From Mesorhizobium sp. LMG 17147 (lineage in GTDB: Bacteria > Pseudomonadota > Alphaproteobacteria > Rhizobiales > Rhizobiaceae): a stretch of DNA of 64,000 nt. Position 1 is the stretch's first letter. Each line of letters starts with the position of its first letter. Position numbers and translations under genes: made by a program. The notes beneath the pieces were generated by a model that had not been told where the DNA came from, searched no databases, and saw only the letters and a program-made list of their open reading frames with translations. Below are positions 52,007-60,920 of the stretch, piece after piece. The DNA lies in NCBI RefSeq assembly GCF_024297145.1, contig NZ_JANCTC010000010.1, positions 117,399 through 181,398 of the forward strand, in the 5' to 3' direction.

Positions 52007-52776
52007 TTTCTAAATCCTGTCGACAAGGTACCCTTTTTGCCGTGATCGCCCAAGTAGACGGCACCATACGGGTTGAATTTGAAGTCGTCTTCTTCGTACG
52101 CTTCGATGGGTAGCAGTATCCCATTGTTACGGACTAAACTTAGCCCGACGCCTTCGGTAAACATCTCATCGGCAACACGGTCGATTATCGAGCTGAGCAC
52201 CAGCTCATCGTCGGAAAGACTCCTTGGCGCGAAGACCTCTGGCAGACCGACGAGATGGAAACCGACGCTACAGAGGAACTTTCCGTCACTTAACGGCCGC
52301 TTGCTGAAGGCAAGGCGGCAAGTACGTGCCAAACTCGGGCCGTCCTCCGCGTCTTCCGCATCACGGCCAAGTTGTTTCCATCGAGCCGCACCGTGTGCAA
52401 TGCCAGCACTCTCGCCTTTTGCGGCAATAGCATCACTGTTCAGTGCATGCACGATTAAGCGAAGGGCGATTGCCGACGTCTCAACGGTACTTTCGATATC
52501 CATATGCGGACCAAGTACATAAATCACGCAACCGTGCTCATGGACGGCCGCTTCGTCCTCTTTAGTCCGTACCCCCTTATGTACCCGATCCCAAGACACA
52601 TCGAACGACTCAACCATGCGATCATCCGGCGCGTCCTGCGATAAGTGCGTATCAATTTCAAACCCCGGGGCGAAATTGTCGATTGCCGACTGAATTGAGC
52701 GACACAGCTCAGAATATCCACCCTGCCTTCCCAGCATGCAGAGCACATGGCGTGGCTGAAATTCTGAAAAGCTCAT
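52003..52776 (-). CDS. Hypothetical protein inserted between lsrB and the sRNA region
   Basis: A 257-residue protein, MSFSEFQPRHVLCMLGRQGG, with YVLGPHMDIESTVETSAIAL, CSVGFHLVGLPEVFAPRSLS and GLSLVRNNGILLPIEAYEED. There is no signal or membrane segment. I do not recognise the family; a weak likeness to DUF4261-type proteins is not secure. Its base composition is clearly less GC-rich than the neighbours, with codons such as TTA and ATA. Its stop overlaps the lsrB stop by 3-4 bp in convergent orientation, and a palindromic repeat follows on its upstream side; it may be acquired. Confidence 0.75.
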   Translation of the reverse strand: MSFSEFQPRHVLCMLGRQGGYSELCRSIQSAIDNFAPGFEIDTHLSQDAPDDRMVESFDVSWDRVHKGVRTKEDEAAVHEHGCVIYVLGPHMDIESTVETSAIALRLIVHALNSDAIAAKGESAGIAHGAARWKQLGRDAEDAEDGPSLARTCRLAFSKRPLSDGKFLCSVGFHLVGLPEVFAPRSLSDDELVLSSIIDRVADEMFTEGVGLSLVRNNGILLPIEAYEEDDFKFNPYGAVYLGDHGKKGTLSTGFRN

Positions 52777-52821
52777 TTATGTCGACCTCCCAACACCCCA
52801 AACAGCGATCGGCAAAAGCGT

Positions 52822-52981
52822 CCTCTCCCCGTCACTATAACGGAGAAGACAGCGGCAGCCAGATGGGCAGCACCAGCCTTTTTGTCTGGGATGTCGTACT
52901 TGGGCTCCGCGGTTGGTGGTCCTGATGTGTCGCGCCGCCCTCACGCCCTGCCATTTCTCCCCGTATGGTGACGGGGAGAAA
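52822..52981. repeat. Palindromic repeat with two terminal hairpins
   Basis: The first end is CTCTCCCCGT-cactata-ACGGAGAAGA near 52822-52850; the second is a perfect 11-bp palindrome TTTCTCCCCGT-atggtg-ACGGGGAGAAA at 52954-52981. The length (160 bp) and twin-hairpin build match the elements in uvrB and at 2.4-2.6 kb. It sits between the acquired-looking gene and the ICMT-like gene. Confidence 0.78.
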
Positions 52982-53023
52982 GGAGCTGTCTCACCGGTTT
53001 CGCCAATTGTCGGCGTCCAGAAA

Positions 53024-53521
53024 TTAGCCGCGCCAAGGCTTCAGCCGAGGCAGCCAGCCTGGTACGGCCCGGCGGTAGGCTTCGTATTCGGCGCCGTAGC
53101 GGCGGGCAAGCGTCGGTTCCTCATATAGTTTCACGAAGGAGATCATGGCGGCCGCGGCGATGACTAGATAGGCGGCGACCGTCCCGCTCGAAAACAGCAG
53201 TGCCTGGCCGAGGACGATCGACAGCACGGCGACGTACATCGGGTTGCGGACATGGCGATAGATGCCGCCGACGACCAGCCTCTCGGTCGGCGCGACCGGG
53301 GCTGGCGTACCAAGGCCCTCCAGGGCAAAACGGGCAAAGGCGTGCAGCAGCACGACTGTGCCGGCGACAATCAGCAGCCAGCCCACAGGAACGAAACCGG
53401 GCAGTCTCGACCAGGGCAGGCGATAGCGGTCGGTCAGCAGCCAAGGCAGCAGTCCGGCGACGACGCCGGGCGCTGCCGCAAGGAAGATGACACTGCCGGC
53501 GATCGCCGAAGCGGCTCGCAT
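53024..53521 (-). CDS. Isoprenylcysteine carboxyl methyltransferase-like membrane protein
   Basis: A 165-residue protein with about four helices (AIAGSVIFLAAAPGVVAGLL, GWLLIVAGTVVLLHAFARFA, YVAVLSIVLGQALLFSS and AYLVIAAAAMISFV). The ICMT/PEMT-type motif is VVGGIYRHVRNPMYVAVLSI (RHPMY-like SAM-binding helix) and the C-terminal EEPTLARRYGAEYEAYRRAV. Bacterial members methylate unknown lipids or small molecules. Start at 53521 after AAGGAGAG. A second family member is at 57.6 kb. Confidence 0.88.
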   Translation of the reverse strand: MRAASAIAGSVIFLAAAPGVVAGLLPWLLTDRYRLPWSRLPGFVPVGWLLIVAGTVVLLHAFARFALEGLGTPAPVAPTERLVVGGIYRHVRNPMYVAVLSIVLGQALLFSSGTVAAYLVIAAAAMISFVKLYEEPTLARRYGAEYEAYRRAVPGWLPRLKPWRG

Positions 53522-53844
53522 ATAGCTCTCCTTACGGGCGCGGCCTTGAACGGTCTCCTGCAAAGCGCATCAGGTCTTGTCCGGCATGTAACCCCAAACC
53601 GCTACACCCTCAGGTCAAGCTCGATGGCGGGCTTTTTGGGCGGCATGCACCAGCAAGGTCTGGCTGCCGAAAAAACAAACGCGTGCTGCACGATTCCACG
53701 TCATCCTGCGTTTTTCGACTTTCCGAGCAGGAATCGCTGCTGATTCGCGGCCGCGGATCGATTTTTGCCTTGCCGCACGCTGTATTTCAGCGATTCAACT
53801 GGTCCTATTGCGCTTCGGGACGGATTAGACCACAGCCGGCGCCT

Positions 53845-53867
53845 TTTTGCATGTGAGTGTTGCAAAA
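53845..53867 (+). promoter_or_regulatory. Perfect dyad and promoter of the AbcR-like sRNA
   Basis: TTTTGCA (53845-53851) and TGCAAAA (53861-53867) form a perfect dyad with a 9-base spacer. A probable -35 (CTTGTT, 53874-53879) and -10 (CATATA, 53898-53903) follow, 18 bases apart. The dyad is 6 bases upstream of the -35 box, the usual place for a LysR-type activator; LsrB/VtlR, coded 1.9 kb upstream, is the natural candidate. Confidence 0.6.
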
Positions 53868-53910
53868 TAGATGCTTGTTTCTTGGGCATGAAGAGCACAT
53901 ATATAGATCA

Positions 53911-54024
53911 TCTCCTGAGCGCGTTCTCCTCCCATTAGCGCTCTCGAGTGTTCCCCTCTGGAGGTTAGCCTTAACAGGCACTTCCAATCAAACTCAGCCG
54001 GGTCTTCATTGATCCGGCTTTTTT
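53911..54024 (+). ncRNA. abcR: AbcR-like (alpha-r15 type) trans-acting sRNA candidate
   Basis: A predicted RNA of about 114 nt. Hairpin 1: GAGCGC (53917-53922) pairs with GCGCTC (53938-53943), with loop bases containing CTCCTCCCATTA, an anti-Shine-Dalgarno motif with the CUCCCA core of AbcR RNAs. A second exposed pyrimidine stretch is GTTCCCCTCTGG. The terminator AGCCGGGTC-TTCATT-GATCCGGCT ends in six T at 54019-54024. Location in the lsrB/vtlR neighbourhood matches known rhizobial abcR loci. AbcR RNAs act with Hfq to repress ABC-transporter mRNAs. The 5' end is estimated from the promoter. Confidence 0.8.
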
Positions 54025-54290
54025 GTTGCCCGAAACCAACACATCGCCGGAAAATCAGCCGGAACTGGCGCGTAACAGTGACATGTAACCTCGGGTAACA
54101 TGCGTTGGCACGCCAAATCGGGTAAGCAGAGCATAGGACGCGGTGTGGCTCGTCCGGGGGATGGGGGCATCACTCGGACGACCCGGGCTCAGGCAGCTAC
54201 CGCGTCCGAACCATCCTCCGCCGCCAGACACCGGCGGCAAGCATGCGGCGGACCTGCCGTTTCGCCTCCCACGAAGACGGTCCGCAACGA
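54025..54290. other. GC-rich, hairpin-prone intergenic stretch
   Basis: It contains CGTCCG and CGGACG 16 bases apart near 54151-54178 and several CCGCCG/CGGCGG blocks near 54213-54255, plus three GTAAC words at 54070-54105. I see no tRNA, known riboswitch or gene. The high pairing potential could reflect an unrecognised RNA or repeat remnants. Confidence 0.35.
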
Positions 54291-54320
54291 AACGGCGCCC
54301 GAATGATCCGGGCGCCGTTT
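54291..54320 (-). terminator. Terminator after the EF-G-like gene
   Basis: AACGGCGCCCG (54291-54301) pairs perfectly with CGGGCGCCGTT (54309-54319), loop 7. On the minus strand, where the EF-G-like gene ends 43 bp before it, the stem is followed by TTTCGTT. T-runs are short on both sides; it may work in both directions. Confidence 0.75.
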
Positions 54321-54362
54321 CCTTGTGTGCTTCCTTGTGTTCTGGCCGCCGCAAGCTGCTGT

Positions 54363-56414
54363 TCAGGCGGCCTTGCCGTTGGCGTTCAGCGCTTCGTCGG
54401 CCAACCGCCCGGTGAGCTCGGCCATGTGGTCGAAGACGGCCCGATAGCTGGCGACACCAGCCGTGGCCGAGCGCAGCTCGATGATGAGGTCGCCGATCTC
54501 GGCCTGCGGCATGGTCGCCTCAACCACGTCCCATCCCGGCCAGTCGGGCCGCGCGTCGTAGCCGAGGATCTGGCCGCGCCGCTGCGGGATCAGCGCGATG
54601 ATCTTCGACGTCGCATCCGACGGCGTGACGATCTCGACCTTCATCACCGGTTCGAGCAGCACCGGCGAGCAGGCGGCCATGCCTTCCTTCATCGCCAGCT
54701 TCGCCGCCATCTGGAAGGCCATGTCGGAGGAATCCACCGCATGGTAGGAGCCGTCGGAAAGGTTGACGGCAACATCGACGACCGGAAAGCCGAGCGGGCC
54801 GGATTTCAGGTAATCGCGCACGCCGGTCTCGACCGACTGGATGTAGGTCTTCGGCACGACGCCGCCGGTGATCGTATCGGTGAACTGGAAACCTGACCCG
54901 CGCGGCAGCGGCTTGATCTCCAGCACCACGTCGCCGAACTGGCCGTGGCCGCCCGACTGTTTCTTGTGGCGGCCGCGCTGCTGCGTCGCTTTGCGGATCG
55001 TCTCGCGATAGGGCACGGCCGGCACATGGCCTTCGACCGGGATCTGGTTCTTGCCTTCCAGCCGCTCGCGCACGACGCGCAGATGCATCTCGCCATGACC
55101 GGACAGTACGGTTTCGGCTGAATCCTGGTTGTGATGCAGACTGAGCGAGGGATCTTCCTCGGCCAGGCGCTGGATGGCCGCCGACATCTTGACCTCGTCC
55201 TTGCGCTCCTTCGGTCGCAGCGCGAAGGCGAAGACCGGTTGCGGCGGCGCCAGCGTGACCAGCGGCTTGATGCCGCCCTTGGTCGAGCTCAGCGTCTGGC
55301 CGGTCCTGACGGCGTCCAGCTTGCCGAGCGCCACCGTGTCGCCGGCCTTGGCCGAAGTCAGCTTGACCTGGTCCTTGCCGAGCATCTTGTAGATGCCGGA
55401 GACCTTTGCCGTCTCGCCGCTGGGAAGGAACAGCTCGGCGGCGTCGGCGACCTGACCGGACAGGATGCGCGAGACCGACAGCTTGCCGCCATGCGCGGTG
55501 TGGATAGTCTTCATCACCTGGACCACGGTGGCATTGCCGTCGGGAGCGCCGAGACGCTGGCGCGTCGCCGCGATATCGGGTGCGTCGTGACGGATCGCCT
55601 TCAACAGGCGCAGCACACCGTTGCCCTTCTCGGCGGTGCCGATCAGCACCGGCGTCACCGTGCCGTCGCGCAGATCCGCGGCGAGGTCATCGAAGATCGC
55701 GTCCTTTGGCGGTTCGATCTCGTCCAGCAATTGCTCCATCAGGCGGTCGTCATGGTCGGCGAGCGTCTCCAGCATGGAAAAGCGCGCCTCGAGCTCGCGC
55801 GCCTTGTCGTCGCTCGGGATCTGGGCGACCTCGCTCTCGGCATATTCGCGATAGATGTAGGCACGCTCCAGAGCGAGGTCGATCGAGCCGATGACGACGC
55901 CGTCCTTGCGCAGCGGGATCTGGCGCAGCAGCAATGGCACCGAGCTTGCCGGCTGCAGCATCTTCAGCGTGTCGCGCACGCCTGATATCGCCTTGTCGAC
56001 CTTGTTCAGGAACAGCATACGCGGCACGCCGAGATCGTCGAGCTTGCGCATGATCAGCTGCAGGGCAGGGATCTTCTTCTCGTCAGCCTCGGCGACGACC
56101 ACGGCGACGTCGCAGGCAGCCAGCACCGGCTCGGCTTCGAAGGAGAATTCGATGGAGCCGGGACAATCGACGAAGGTGAACGGCTCGCCCATGAAATCGG
56201 TTGTGGCGAAGGTCGCCTCGACGCTCATGCCGTGAGCGCGCGCTTCGGGCGAATGATCGGAAACGGTATTTCCGGACGAAACGGGATTCTGGCGGGGAAT
56301 GGCGCCTGTACGGGCGAGTATGGCTTCGAGAAGTGTCGTCTTACCGCTTGCGAAGGGACCGACTATGGCAATGCATTTCGGTCCCGTGCGTCGTCCTCCG
56401 GCGCGAGTACCCAT
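54363..56414 (-). CDS. Elongation factor G paralogue (EF-G-like GTPase)
   Basis: A 683-residue translational GTPase. P-loop IAIVGPFASGKTTLLEAIL (about 16-34) differs from the AHIDAGKTT of the main EF-G. Switch II is FVDCPGSIEFSFE (normally DTPGH), and NKVD is kept. Later domains have SGHGEMHLRVVRERL, KKQSGGHGQFGDVVLEIKPL and SGPLGFPVVDVAVNLSDGSY HAVDSS, as in EF-G domains III-V. The switch-II His of DTPGH, needed for ribosome-stimulated hydrolysis, is replaced. This is a widespread EF-G-like group of unsettled role, distinct from the str-operon fusA. Start at 56414 after GGAGG. Confidence 0.92.
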   Translation of the reverse strand: MGTRAGGRRTGPKCIAIVGPFASGKTTLLEAILARTGAIPRQNPVSSGNTVSDHSPEARAHGMSVEATFATTDFMGEPFTFVDCPGSIEFSFEAEPVLAACDVAVVVAEADEKKIPALQLIMRKLDDLGVPRMLFLNKVDKAISGVRDTLKMLQPASSVPLLLRQIPLRKDGVVIGSIDLALERAYIYREYAESEVAQIPSDDKARELEARFSMLETLADHDDRLMEQLLDEIEPPKDAIFDDLAADLRDGTVTPVLIGTAEKGNGVLRLLKAIRHDAPDIAATRQRLGAPDGNATVVQVMKTIHTAHGGKLSVSRILSGQVADAAELFLPSGETAKVSGIYKMLGKDQVKLTSAKAGDTVALGKLDAVRTGQTLSSTKGGIKPLVTLAPPQPVFAFALRPKERKDEVKMSAAIQRLAEEDPSLSLHHNQDSAETVLSGHGEMHLRVVRERLEGKNQIPVEGHVPAVPYRETIRKATQQRGRHKKQSGGHGQFGDVVLEIKPLPRGSGFQFTDTITGGVVPKTYIQSVETGVRDYLKSGPLGFPVVDVAVNLSDGSYHAVDSSDMAFQMAAKLAMKEGMAACSPVLLEPVMKVEIVTPSDATSKIIALIPQRRGQILGYDARPDWPGWDVVEATMPQAEIGDLIIELRSATAGVASYRAVFDHMAELTGRLADEALNANGKAA

Positions 56415-56577
56415 GGCTGACCTCCACTCAGGCGTTTCCCTGTGAGCGGCGGCCGGCCTGTCGGCCGTCGCGGGCGAGGCTTTTTTCAATTTGCCACCTA
56501 CCCAAAGGGCATCGTCCCACGGGCAGGCCGGGAGGGCAAGGGATTTGAGGTTGAAGGGATTTGAAGTTGGGGCCGGT

Positions 56578-57444
56578 TCAGCCGGTGCCGGTTCGGCGTG
56601 ACGCCAGTGGCGTTGCGTCGACGCGCTGCACTGACACCGTCTCGGCAAAGCGCGCGAGCAACGGATTGAACAGGTCCGCACGCTCCCAGAAAGGCGCATG
56701 CCCGGCACCGGGAATGATGTGGCAATGCTCCCACAGCGAGCCGTAGGCGAGCGTTTCAAAATAGCCGAGCCGGACGAACGGGTCGTTCTCGCCATTGACG
56801 ATAGCGACCGGAAACGCGGCCTGCTCGACCACCTGTCTCTGGTCGGCGCCCTTGCCGGTGAGCATGCCGCGCGTCACCGCGGCGCGCAGCCGGCCGTCGG
56901 TGCGCAGGATGGTTTTGCGAAAGGACGGGTCGGCGGTGTCGCCGAAGCAGAGCGTTTCGAAGCGCTCGGCATCGCGTTCCGAATACGTCTTTTTGGACGC
57001 CAGCAGCATGTCCCAATGCGCGTGGAAGCCGCGCAGCATGCCGAAAGGACCCTTCGATACCGGCGGCGCGCCGGTCAGCATCAGCCCGCCGACGGCGCGG
57101 TGAAAACTCGCGAGCTCGATTGCCACGTGCCCACCAAGCGACCAGCCGAAGACAACGGCGCGACCGATGCCCAAGGCATCGAGGAGCTGAGCCGCCGATT
57201 GGGCAAGGCCGGCGATGGTGTAGTCCGTCGCCGGATCGCGGGCGTCCGACGATTCGCCATGGCCGGGCAGGTCGAAAGCAATCAGCCGATGGGCGGCGGC
57301 CAACGGGCTGTCGAACTGGCGGGCGAATACGGTGCGCGAACTGCCCGAGCCGTGGATAAGGACAAGCGGGATGCCGGATCCCGACGACTGGCTGAGGCGC
57401 AAATCCGCTTGCGGCGTACGGATCGTGCGGTGGGAAACGGCCAT
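56578..57444 (-). CDS. Alpha/beta hydrolase
   Basis: A 288-residue protein. The oxyanion loop is HGSGSS (31-36), the nucleophile elbow GWSLGG (Ser102), the acidic residue is in NGENDPFVRLG, and the catalytic His in GAGHAPFWE. A helical cap lies between about 120 and 210. Substrate unknown; small esterases and C-C hydrolases look like this. It is divergent from the ICMT-like gene. Confidence 0.88.
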   Translation of the reverse strand: MAVSHRTIRTPQADLRLSQSSGSGIPLVLIHGSGSSRTVFARQFDSPLAAAHRLIAFDLPGHGESSDARDPATDYTIAGLAQSAAQLLDALGIGRAVVFGWSLGGHVAIELASFHRAVGGLMLTGAPPVSKGPFGMLRGFHAHWDMLLASKKTYSERDAERFETLCFGDTADPSFRKTILRTDGRLRAAVTRGMLTGKGADQRQVVEQAAFPVAIVNGENDPFVRLGYFETLAYGSLWEHCHIIPGAGHAPFWERADLFNPLLARFAETVSVQRVDATPLASRRTGTG

Positions 57445-57587
57445 ATCTGGTTGGACCTTGGGATTGTCTCGAGGTCAACATCGCATGCCGAGGTCACCAT
57501 GTTGTTTAGAACGGTGGTTAAAAAATGATTTCTCGGTTTCTGCCGGGTATGATGACCGAATCCACCACAGCTAACCCCCGGAGCCTG

Positions 57588-58187
57588 ATGATGGAATCCA
57601 CGCTCGACCTTCTCCTCTCGATCAGCAGCATCGCGACGCTCGGCCAATATGCCTGGTCGATGCGCGGGCATTTCCAGTCGCCGAGCATGTCTCAAGGCGC
57701 CATGATGATTTCGGCCGTCGTGGTCGGCACGGCGCTATTCTTTCTGGCGCTGCTGTGGATCGAGCGGCAACCGGTTGCAGCGAAGATCGGCGGGTTTGCC
57801 GTCGAACTGGCAAGCTCGGCGCTGTTCTGGTGGGCGATCTCGGTTTCGCGCAAGGCGCGGCTGCGTTTCGCGTTTGATCCGGACAATCCCGACAGCCTAG
57901 TAACCGAAGGCCCTTATAGCCATGTCCGTCATCCGTTCTACACATCCTACATTGTCTTCTGGATCGGATGGGGTATCGCGACCTGGTCGGTGTGGGCGGT
58001 GGTGCCGGTCGCCGGCATCGTTGCGATCTATGTGATCGCGGCCTTGGACGAAGAGCGAAAATTTTCGCGTACAAGGTTGGCCGGTGCCTACCAGGCCTAT
58101 AGCGGACGTGCCGGCCTGTTCTGGCCGCGTTTTGCCCGCAGCCGGCAGGAGATGCAGCCGGCATCGGACGAAAGTGGTAGTCTCTAA
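57588..58187 (+). CDS. Isoprenylcysteine carboxyl methyltransferase-like membrane protein
   Basis: A 199-residue protein with four to five helices (TLDLLLSISSIATLGQYAW, AMMISAVVVGTALFFLALLW, IGGFAVELASSALFWWAI and YIVFWIGWGIATWSVWAVVP). The motif LVTEGPYSHVRHPFYTSYIV is the SAM-binding RHPxY of the ICMT/PEMT group, and LDEERKFSRTRLAGAYQAYS the C-terminal Glu-rich segment. Substrate unknown. Start at 57588 after GGAG; a reading from 57525 is longer. Spacing of 30 bp to the cupin gene suggests cotranscription. Confidence 0.88.
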   Translation: MMESTLDLLLSISSIATLGQYAWSMRGHFQSPSMSQGAMMISAVVVGTALFFLALLWIERQPVAAKIGGFAVELASSALFWWAISVSRKARLRFAFDPDNPDSLVTEGPYSHVRHPFYTSYIVFWIGWGIATWSVWAVVPVAGIVAIYVIAALDEERKFSRTRLAGAYQAYSGRAGLFWPRFARSRQEMQPASDESGSL

Positions 58188-58217
58188 GACACTGGATTGG
58201 ATCGAGGATTTGCGACG

Positions 58218-58613
<396 letters not shown>

Positions 58614-58619
58614 AACGTC

Positions 58620-59822
58620 TCAGACCAGCGCGGCGGTGAAGCGCTGGATGCGCGTGCAGGCTTCTTCGAGCAGAGCCTCCGACGTGGCGTAGGAAATGCG
58701 GAAGTTCGGGCCGAGGCCAAAGGCCGAGCCGAAAACAACCGCCACGCCCTCGGCCTCGAGCAGTTCCGAGCAAAAGGTTTCGTCACTGTCGACCACCTTG
58801 CCGCTCTTGGTCGTCTTGCCGATCAGCTGGGCACAGGAGGGATAGACGTAGAACGCACCCTCCGGCGATGGGCAGGTGATGCCGCGCGCCTGGTTGAGCA
58901 TCGAGACGACGAGATCGCGCCGGCCCTGGAAGATCGCCTTGTTCTTCGGGATGAAATCCTGCGGCCCGTTCAGCGCTTCAACCGCCGCCCATTGGGCGAT
59001 GGTGCAGGCGCCGGAGGTCTGCTGGCCCTGGATCATGTCCATCGCCTTGATCAGCGGCACCGGGCCTGCCGCATAGCCGATGCGCCAGCCGGTCATGGCA
59101 TAGGCTTTCGACACGCCGTTCATGGTCAGCGTGCGCTCATAGAGCTTAGGCTCGACCTCGGCGATGGTCTTGAAGACGAAGTCGCCATAGGTCAGGTGCT
59201 CGTACATGTCGTCGGTCAGCACCCAGACATGGGGATGCTTCAACAGTACGTCGGCCAGGCTCTTGAGCTCCGCTTCGGTGTAGGCGGCGCCCGAGGGGTT
59301 CGACGGCGAGTTCATCAACAGCCATTTGGTGCGCGGCGTGATCGCCTTTTCCAGCACGGCCGCCGTCAGCTTGAAGCCGTTGTCGATCGAGGTGTCGGCA
59401 AAGGTCGAGGTGCCGCCGCAGATCGCCACCATTTCGGGATAGCTCACCCAGTAAGGCCGCGGGATGATCACCTCGTCGCCGGGGTTCAGCGTCGCCATGA
59501 AGGCGTTGAACAGGATCTGCTTGCCGCCGGTGCCGACGATGGTCTGCTCCGGCCGGTAGTCGAGATTGTTCTCGCGCTTGAATTTTTTCGCGATCGCCTC
59601 GCGCAGCGGCACGATGCCGGAGACCGGCGGGTATTTCGTCTCGCCGCGGCGGATCGCCTCGATCGCGGCGCTCTTGATGTTGTCGGGGGTGTCGAAGTCC
59701 GGCTCGCCGGCGCCCAGCCCGATCACGTCGCGGCCGGCGTTTTTCAGCTCGCGCGCCTTCTGCGTCACCGCGATGGTCGCGGAAGGCTTTACGCGGGAAA
59801 GGGCGTCGGCAAGAAAGGCCAT
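58620..59822 (-). CDS. aatA: Aspartate aminotransferase (class I, PLP)
   Basis: A 400-residue class I/II aminotransferase typical of rhizobial AatA. Motifs: IGLGAGEPDFDTPDNIKSAA, VGTGGKQILFNAFMATLNPG, NSPSNPSGAAYTEAELKSLA (Asn for PLP ring), the Lys region MNGVSKAYAMTGWRIGYAAG, and the substrate-carboxylate Arg in GLGPNFRISYATSE. It transfers the amino group between aspartate and 2-oxoglutarate, with possible activity on aromatic amino acids. Start at 59822, with GGAG upstream. It is convergent with the cupin gene (6 bp). Confidence 0.93.
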   Translation of the reverse strand: MAFLADALSRVKPSATIAVTQKARELKNAGRDVIGLGAGEPDFDTPDNIKSAAIEAIRRGETKYPPVSGIVPLREAIAKKFKRENNLDYRPEQTIVGTGGKQILFNAFMATLNPGDEVIIPRPYWVSYPEMVAICGGTSTFADTSIDNGFKLTAAVLEKAITPRTKWLLMNSPSNPSGAAYTEAELKSLADVLLKHPHVWVLTDDMYEHLTYGDFVFKTIAEVEPKLYERTLTMNGVSKAYAMTGWRIGYAAGPVPLIKAMDMIQGQQTSGACTIAQWAAVEALNGPQDFIPKNKAIFQGRRDLVVSMLNQARGITCPSPEGAFYVYPSCAQLIGKTTKSGKVVDSDETFCSELLEAEGVAVVFGSAFGLGPNFRISYATSEALLEEACTRIQRFTAALV

Positions 59823-60026
59823 GACAGATATCTCCAGGAAGGACCGGCGCGGCGAAGGCGCCGCGGCGCCTCTCATGTCGCATCATCTGGTCAAGCGCAA
59901 GCCCAGCGCAGGCATTGTCGAATGAGCCAGCGCGCAATGCTGGCAACAATAAATTCATCAACGATCAGTAAAAGCTTGAACGGCAGGGACCGTAGCCGGT
60001 CCGCCAGTCTCGCATAGCGAGGAACC

Positions 60027-60920
60027 GTGACGCGCAGCATCGAGCTTGCCCATATCATCCGCCACGATGACGGCACCGCCAGCGGTGTCTGGGGGCTCTA
60101 TACGCTGCAAAGCGCGTTCCAGCCGATCTTCGCCTTCAACAAGGGCAAGCTGTCCGTCGTCGCGTTCGAGGGGCTGATCCGGCCGTTCCGCGACGGCGAG
60201 CCGCAGCCGCCAATGAGTTTCTTCAACAGCTGTCCGGCGGTCGACCGCCTGCATATCGAGGCGCTGACACGGACGCTGCACCTTCTGAACGCCGGCGCCT
60301 GCCTGCCGCGAGACGCCTCCATCTTCATCAATTTCGATCCATCGGTGTTCACCGACCGCGGCATCGCCGACAAGGCGCTGCGCGACATGCGGCTGGTGCT
60401 GCACGAGGCCGACATCGATCCGCGCCGCGTCGTCTGCGAGGTCACCGAGCAGAAATCGGCGTCGCAGGAAACGCTCTACAATTTCGTCGAGGCGCTCAGG
60501 GGTAATGGTTTGCGCATTGCGGTCGACGATTACGGCGCCGACGAATCCGACATCAATCGCATCAAGGAACTCAGGCCAGACATCGTCAAGTTCGACGCCG
60601 ACTGGATCATGACGCTGATGGAGTCCGGTGCCGGCTTCGCCTTGCTGACCGCCATGGTGACAAGCTTCGAAGAGCAAGGCATCCGAACGGTATTCGAGGG
60701 CATCGAGACGGGCTGGCAGCTCGAGCTTGCCGAAAAGTCGGGCGCCTCGATGGTGCAGGGCTATGTGCTGGCGCGCCCCGAGCTTGCGCCGACCAGCTTT
60801 CGCGTCTTTGGAAAGAGCGGGCAGGCGGCCGCGGTGTCGGCCGATGCTGAGAAGGTTTCTGCGGCCGTTTCGCCATCGCGGCGGCCGATGCGGGCCTTTG
60901 GCCGCAGGGTGACATCGTGA
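60027..60920 (+). CDS. EAL domain protein (c-di-GMP phosphodiesterase-like), first of pair
   Basis: A 297-residue protein made of one EAL domain. The signature reads EGL (E48) instead of EAL. Other catalytic residues are in place: N102, E138/E141 in CEVTEQ, D167-D168 in VDDYGAD, K188 in VKFD, E224/E227 in VFEGIE and Q244 in VQGY. So hydrolysis of c-di-GMP is possible. A charged tail (about 258-297) follows. GTG start at 60027. The next gene overlaps by 4 bp (GTGA). Confidence 0.9.
   Translation: MTRSIELAHIIRHDDGTASGVWGLYTLQSAFQPIFAFNKGKLSVVAFEGLIRPFRDGEPQPPMSFFNSCPAVDRLHIEALTRTLHLLNAGACLPRDASIFINFDPSVFTDRGIADKALRDMRLVLHEADIDPRRVVCEVTEQKSASQETLYNFVEALRGNGLRIAVDDYGADESDINRIKELRPDIVKFDADWIMTLMESGAGFALLTAMVTSFEEQGIRTVFEGIETGWQLELAEKSGASMVQGYVLARPELAPTSFRVFGKSGQAAAVSADAEKVSAAVSPSRRPMRAFGRRVTS

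Noticed and set aside
54100..54260. tRNA, tmRNA or SRP RNA
   Set aside because: No T-loop, anticodon arm or other conserved core could be placed.
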